Shown here piece after piece: positions 58,636-64,000 of a DNA stretch of 64,000 bases. A program made the translations under genes and the position numbers. This stretch comes from Dermacentor variabilis (Eukaryota > Arthropoda > Arachnida > Ixodida > Ixodidae). Under the pieces are notes generated by a model, which was not told where the DNA came from, did not search any database, and was given only the letters and a program-made list of their open reading frames with translations. The stretch spans positions 106,101,122 to 106,165,121 of the forward strand of contig NC_134570.1 of assembly GCF_050947875.1 (NCBI RefSeq), read 5' to 3'. How positions within the stretch are numbered: position 1 is the first letter of the stretch; each line of letters starts with the position of its first letter.

Positions 58636-60357
58636 CTACGTTGTCGTAGTCGCGGGCCGCACCCGCGCCGGGGGCGGAAGACCGTGATCTTCAGCCCTGG
58701 CGCAGGCCCTTTGGACAGCCCGAAGTTGGACTTGAAGCTTGTCGCTCTTGACGGCTTCATCCCAATCTTCTTGCCTGTTGAAAGGCGAGTGGCGCAACAC
58801 AGAACATTGCCACAGCATGTGGTTCAAAGTGGATCGTTCCTCGCCGCAGTCTGGGCACCGGGGATCCACACCCGGAGTGTAGTGGCTCAGCCTTGAGCGA
58901 GACGGAAAGGAGCCCGTCTGCAGCATTCTTAGCACTGACGCCTGGCGTCTGCCTAGCTTCGGGTGAGGAGCCGGAAACTGTCTGCGTCCCAGCTGGTAGT
59001 GAGCAGTTATCTCGTGGAAAGTTAGCAGCGGGTCCGTGGTTCGGTCGATCCCCTGCGAAGCTGGGCCCCTCGGACCGACGCGGTTGATGAGACCTCGCGC
59101 CTGGTCGTGGGCCAGCTCATTCGGGTTGATCGAGCCAGGGGAGACGTCCCGGCCCATGTGAGCCGGGAACCAAGTGATGACGTGACGGGCCGTGCCTGTC
59201 TTGCGGGTCCTCAGCACTGCTGCAGCCTCGGCCGAGACCGAGCCGGCGAGAAAGGCCATCGCCGCCGACCTGGAGTCCGTGAAGATCTGCGTGCGCCCGG
59301 GTTCGCACAGAGCCAGCGCCACTGCGACTTGCTCTGCGACGGACGCCGTCGAACGTTGTATAGACGCCGCATTCAGGATCTTGCCCTGGGGGTCAACCAC
59401 CGCAGCCACGTAGGAGTTTGATCCGGGATACCGCGCCGCGTCGACAAAGGACGCGAGCTCTGGGTTCTGCAGGGCAGTCTTGATGAGTGCTCGGGCTCTG
59501 GCTGCGCGCCGGGCCTCGTTGTGCTGTGGATGAACGTTCCTCGGGAAGGGGGAGACTCGAAAGGCGTCCCTTTCACCCTCGCAGAGCGGGACTGCGCACG
59601 ACTCCTCGGCCATGGCTGCCAGACCCGCCATCTCGAGTATTCGACGGCCGGCCTTGGTGGTAGAGAGGCGAACAATCTGTGCCGTTTTCTGTGCTTCGAT
59701 CACTTCGCTCAGGGTGTTGTGGACCCCGAGTTGCATCAACTTCTCCGTGCTGGTCGTCACGGGGATGCCGAGGACTCGTTTAATGCTCTTCCTCATGAGT
59801 GCGTCGATCTTGTTCTCCTCCGACCGCGACCAGCTTAGCGCAGAAGCCACGTAGTTGATATGGCTCATGAGGAAGGCGTGGTAGATCCTTATGAGGTTGG
59901 CTTCGCTGATGCCCCCCTTCCTGCTCGTCACTCGCGAAACGAGTCTGAGCATGTTCTCCGTCTTCGCGCTCAGGCGCGCGATCGTTTGCGCGTTGCTGCC
60001 CTTTGCATTGAGGACCAGTCCGAGCACCCTGAGAGAATCCACCCTCTGGATGCGCTGACCCGTCTTCGTTCTGAGTTCAATCGGTACTTGGTCCAGCGTC
60101 GTGTCGAACTTGCGGCCGTTTCTGTCGGGCCGATACAGCAAGAGTTCCGACTTGGTCGGCGAGAGGACCAGTCCCGTGCCCTCGAGGAATTCTTCCGTGA
60201 CGTGCAAGGCCTCTTGCAGGGCCCGCTCCACCGCTGCGTCCGACCCACCGCCGCACCAGACGGTGATGTCGTCCGCGTAGAGAGCGTGATTAAGATTGGC
60301 GGCCCCGATTCGGCCGAGTCGGACTGATAGGTCTCTCATGGCGATGTTGAAGAGCAA
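58636..60357 (-). CDS. LINE ORF2 C-terminal part: RT, RNase H, zinc finger
   Basis: 573 codons are open. The frame begins without a real ATG (TTG at 60355-60357) and just catches the RT active site (HALYADD, residues 25-31, intact). A thumb region follows. RNase H occupies about 302-425 with D306 (FVDAA), E342 (AEQ), D361 (FTDS) and D418 (AHDQAR). A CX2CX8HX4C finger (C501, C504, H513, C518) follows. RT plus RNase H in a non-LTR protein indicates the I group of LINEs. The protein cannot work alone because the endonuclease and the RT fingers and palm start are missing. The lack of stops suggests a fairly recent insertion. Confidence 0.85.
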   Translation of the reverse strand: MLFNIAMRDLSVRLGRIGAANLNHALYADDITVWCGGGSDAAVERALQEALHVTEEFLEGTGLVLSPTKSELLLYRPDRNGRKFDTTLDQVPIELRTKTGQRIQRVDSLRVLGLVLNAKGSNAQTIARLSAKTENMLRLVSRVTSRKGGISEANLIRIYHAFLMSHINYVASALSWSRSEENKIDALMRKSIKRVLGIPVTTSTEKLMQLGVHNTLSEVIEAQKTAQIVRLSTTKAGRRILEMAGLAAMAEESCAVPLCEGERDAFRVSPFPRNVHPQHNEARRAARARALIKTALQNPELASFVDAARYPGSNSYVAAVVDPQGKILNAASIQRSTASVAEQVAVALALCEPGRTQIFTDSRSAAMAFLAGSVSAEAAAVLRTRKTGTARHVITWFPAHMGRDVSPGSINPNELAHDQARGLINRVGPRGPASQGIDRTTDPLLTFHEITAHYQLGRRQFPAPHPKLGRRQASVLRMLQTGSFPSRSRLSHYTPGVDPRCPDCGEERSTLNHMLWQCSVLRHSPFNRQEDWDEAVKSDKLQVQLRAVQRACARAEDHGLPPPARVRPATTTT

Positions 60358-60359
60358 AA

Positions 60360-60810
60360 TGGAGAAATAAAAATGGGAATGCCCGCCTCATTTCCGAGGA
60401 GTACCTAACCAACAAATGTGGTGACAGGTGCGTCAGCTGCAGGCGTCAGTCGCACTACAAGGGAAAAAGTTTTTTAGGCGCATGTAACCCTAAAATAATC
60501 CCCACTATATCGTGTTATCGCTCTTCAGTCTTGTTTCGCTTTTGGTTGAAAGAATGAATGGTGCGTGATTGTACGCATGCGTGAGTTTATCTATACGATT
60601 GTTTGTGTAAGCAATAAATTTTAGTCGTGAGTCAGCCGCTCGTGTTTTATTCATTCGCGCTGTAACTATAATAATGCAGATATACCGATTCGCCCAGCTA
60701 TAGCTCCCGTTCTCTGTATACACATACACCGCACATCATTCTTCCATCGACAACCACGTGCCAGACCTCGCCTTCGTTTTCGTGTCGGCTCTGCGTCGAC
60801 GTCTCACACA
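60360..60810. other. Non-coding stretch
   Basis: The first 30 bases read poorly as RT, so truncation is placed near 60357. Nothing else recognised. Confidence 0.4.
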
Positions 60811-60812
60811 CT

Positions 60813-61083
60813 CTACTCTCTAAGAATGATTTACACCCTTTGGCGTGCCCCTTCTGCTACACAACGATAATCGTCATCTGCCCTGATGCGTTTCCTTTCT
60901 TGAAAACTCCGCGCCCGCTACTTTCCTGCCGGGAATGCTATCATGCTGATAACGCGCATGCCGTTCGTTACTGGAAAGTACCGGGCTCGCAGCGTTAAAG
61001 AAAGGAAACGCATCAAGGCAGATGACGATTATCGTTGTGTGGCAGAAGGGACACTCCAAAGGGTGTAAGCTCTTCTTAGAGTG
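60813..61083. mobile_element. Foldback MITE, about 271 bp
   Basis: The arms 60813-60905 and 60990-61083 are inverted copies. They share TTACACCCTTTGG, CCCCTTCTG/TCCCTTCTG, CACAACGATAATCGTCATCT and GATGCGTTTCCTTTC, gaplessly over at least 85 bases with about ten differences. No coding capacity. The CTCTAAGAA ends do not reveal a clear target duplication. Confidence 0.9.
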
Positions 61084-61089
61084 CTGCAG

Positions 61090-64000
61090 TGTGCATCCGC
61101 CTCATGCGGTGTTTGCATCTCGGCGTATACCTTGCGAACGCTGCTATGCCGACACAAACGTTGCACGAGATTGTACGTCGCAACAGGGCAAAGACCACCG
61201 TACGCATCGCATTTCCTTGTGCATATCGTTGTACTGGACCGCCTCACGAAAACTTCACTTCGCATGGGTTCCGAGGCGTTGCGTTGAATCTCTGTAACTT
61301 CTTCTTTTCTTTTGCCTCCTATAATCCCAGCTCTCCATATATCTCACCCAACTGAAGAACAGGTAACTGCGCGTGCGATCAGCGGCACCTATACTCGAGG
61401 GGCGTGCTCCCGCATGAGCGCGTGCGTGGGAATCGGAAGGCGTGCGCTTCCGCAGGTGCATCCGTATCTGTAAGGAGATATTTACACGCACAGTGAATGG
61501 GAGAGCCCGGACGCGTCGCCTTCTCTCGAGGCGATCATCCGTGCATCCTACGTGTCCGATGTCGCGCCTCTGATAACAATCGGCGCAGTTGCCGCGGTGG
61601 TGGTTGCGTGCGCACCTGCTGTTGCGCAGTGCTCCGCGCGTGTATGCATTGCACGAGCGGCCTGCGGGGACTGGAATATTAATTAGCCGCCGACGCGCGC
61701 CGGCGTTGCTCGTGGGAAGAAGGCGTTGCGTGTGCATATGCAAAACGGTCACGGGTGTTTGTGCGTGACGGTGGGCATGGATCCTCCTCAGCTTGCAGTG
61801 CTGCGGCCGAGGGCTGTTTTTAGTCGCACAACTACAAAGCAAACTGCACCGGAAATTTGTTCGACGGAGTGTATTCGCGGCAGATTTACGGCCGGTATAT
61901 TCTGCAGTGAACCGGAGGATGCATACAGCAGTGTGCAGAGAGATGGAGAGATTAAGAAAGAGAGATAGAGAGCTTATAGATATCTGGAGAGTTTGGCCTA
62001 GCAACAGGCTTGGCGCATGCTGCACTCCATGGTGAGATGGTGAGAGGGAAGTGAGAGAAAAAACAATAAGGAAGACACACAAGAACGGACACCGATACAC
62101 ATATATCCCACGCGCAAAGTGCATTGACACAAAAGCTATGTACAGAGTCTCATCGAGGCCTGTATCCTGCAGGAATGAAGTTAGCGCCGTAGTGGGGGCG
62201 CAGTTTATTACCGGGACACTAACGTTATGCGAGAACGTACCGGAGCTCGAGTCGCGTGTCGTGTCACGTGTTTATCGAATTCACCAAGACGACCCTCGAA
62301 GTTCTAAAGTGACTACCAATACAAATTAGGTGGTCCATACGGTCTAAGTCCTGCGCTGTTGACGAGGACTAACACAATATCAGTGTGCAGTTACCGTCTT
62401 ACTTAACTCGAACCCGCGTCGAATGCATTTTGCTTCTCTATAGGAGACCGCTGGAGATTTCAGGTTGGCGCGTCCTTAATGTCATTGCTTAAGCGCGTCT
62501 TACTTCTAGAGCATTTGACGTCTGGTTCCTATAGAAACTCGTCTGCGTTTGTTAAAGCTAAGTCGCTGTACATGTGCCTTCATTGCTCGTTAAAGTCTGA
62601 CGACCGATGCGCGTACACCGCATTCACGCACGCGATACCCCGTCCAAAGAAATACAGCAGAATAGATTGTTCGTCAGCGGAGTGTTTGCATTGTCACTTA
62701 TGGCCAGTGGCCAAAAGGAAACGTTAAAGGGGCCATGACACTAAAGTTTCGATATTAAGTTATGCATTGCATGTTAAATACAACGAATGAACCAGGCTAA
62801 TTCCTACGTTCGTTTGTACTTGGAACGTTTGGGAGGGCTGCAATGACTGCGCGCACGCGGGCACGTCAGGTGGCTTTATTATTTTCTCTTTTTTTGTAAT
62901 TTACGGTCCTCTGCAGTAAGCGGGAAAAAAACTAATACCGAATAGATAGAAAGTTACAAACTGCTTAATCGGACGTTTTGCAAACCGCTCTACAACTTCT
63001 TAATTTGAAGTTTTTGCCTAACTTTGTGGCTTCCGTAGTTGAATAATTACATTTTACTAATTATGTAATTAAGCAGAATACAAGAAATAGTGTGACTTAC
63101 TCCATACAATAGTCAGCAACACGTATTTGGTCGCGTCGTCTTTGAGTGTATCGGCATGTGTTTAAACTCTGGCTAAAGTTAAATGGGACACCTTGCATAA
63201 GCTGAGGAAGGTTGGACCACCGAGTACTGACACAAAATTTTGAAGTGGAAATAACGCCTGGGATTGATCTATGTGGACACACATGCATCGTCTGCAAAAT
63301 CTCAACGGCGAATATAGCTTAGAACATATTTAAAATAAATTTTAAAGTACATGCGCGCAGCCAGCGACATCGACATCAAGGAGGGATTCTAAACAACCGA
63401 GAAAACGCCACGTCACAAATTTTCGTTGGCTGCCACGCTGCTTGCATGTGCTCTTCTTCTCCGTTGCTGCTTGTATAGTGGGACGCTCTCCGTGTCGCTG
63501 TAACCACAGCGGCGGTTTTTGTCGTGTCCGCAGATTTCTCGCAATATCAGCATGATTGCGCTGCTATGAACGAGGCCGATACGAGAGTCTTGAGGTTCGT
63601 CCTCGCTGTCGCGGGTCGAATCCAAAGTGGTTGACCACGTCTAACACGGCGGCGACTCCGGCCCGCCTGCAGAAAATCGTCACCGCTGGACGACGAAAGC
63701 GAGGACGACGGCGAAAACTACGACGACGATGGTGGCGAGGACATCGCAAAGCACGGGCAGGCGTATAGCAGACGAACTACCAGAACGGAGCTCGCACGCA
63801 AGCGTGCGCGCTGGCGTGCGCCTCGGAGCGTACGTCAGAGATTCTTGCGATCACGTGCCCAGCTGTATTTACATCCCCTCTCTGGCCCACCTCGTTACTC
63901 TCTGAAATCGAAACTTTGACTGGTCGCCACAAACAAGACTCCAAATAATTACCTATCGCGCTCTGAAGCAAATGAGGTTTCGTGCCGTGATTACTGGGTC
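61090..64000. other. Non-coding stretch
   Basis: No gene recognised. At 62726 TTAAAGGGGCCATGACACTA resembles the end of a TIR element, but no partner was found. The minus-strand frame at 61255-62130 (291 codons) has no motif. Confidence 0.35.

Larger units (their letters stand above)
58588..60357 (-). mobile_element. 5'-truncated LINE of the RNase H-bearing I group
   Basis: On the minus strand the element begins inside the RT domain (near 60357), keeps all downstream coding sequence, and ends with a short 3' UTR and a TGTC tetranucleotide tail (58588-58612). 5' truncation is the usual result of incomplete target-primed reverse transcription. Confidence 0.8.

Noticed and set aside
61255..62130. 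291-codon minus-strand open frame as a gene
   Set aside because: Composition-driven residues, no motif, no homology recognised.

Overview
The window is animal nuclear DNA, most likely from a hard tick (Ixodidae). This rests on three things. It is packed with retroelements and foldback elements of metazoan type. It carries several tRNA-derived SINE copies whose box layout and tail match what I know of the Ruka-type SINEs of ixodid ticks. It also has very long CA, TA, GATA and AATC arrays, no operon-like gene packing and no ribosome binding sites. The species call is from memory of such repeats and could not be checked by search. I find no host protein-coding gene, rRNA or genuine tRNA gene that I can defend; every supportable protein-coding region belongs to a transposable element.

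Layout. 1-12.6 kb: non-coding DNA with a CpG-rich block (about 2.35-4.35 kb), a 38-bp perfect palindrome, a small TIR element and SINE copies. 12.97-18.44 kb: a near full-length but dead non-LTR retrotransposon (LINE) of L1/Tx1 type, with an ORF1 carrying zinc knuckles and an endonuclease-reverse transcriptase ORF2 broken by in-frame stops. 18.4-28.2 kb: repeat debris, a palindromic MITE, the 3' end of another LINE, and a foldback whose loop is CG/TGCG/GT microsatellite. 28.2-35.0 kb: an apparently intact LTR retrotransposon on the minus strand. One 1473-codon gag-pol ORF lies between two long LTRs, with candidate primer binding site, purine tract, TATA box and poly(A) signal. 35-50 kb: non-coding DNA with two more GC-rich blocks, long microsatellites and the 3' end of an RTE-type LINE. 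50.7-54.0 kb: a Penelope-like element split by a 1.9-kb TIR element that duplicated a TTAA target. 54-64 kb: MITEs, a SINE, and a 5'-truncated LINE whose remaining 573-codon ORF (RT, RNase H, zinc finger) is open.

The most interesting object is the LTR element. Its integrase lies upstream of reverse transcriptase-RNase H, the reverse of the usual Ty3/gypsy order and the arrangement described for Gmr1-like elements. Its Gag carries a SAP-like N-terminus and a region resembling the vertebrate SCAN domain. The second is the Penelope/TTAA nest, where removing the insert restores the Penelope reading across the target site.

The elements do not form a host pathway. They are layers of insertions: LINE enzymes would mobilise the SINEs in trans, the foldback and TIR elements need transposases not encoded here, and several LINE 3' ends merge into the simple repeats that punctuate the window.
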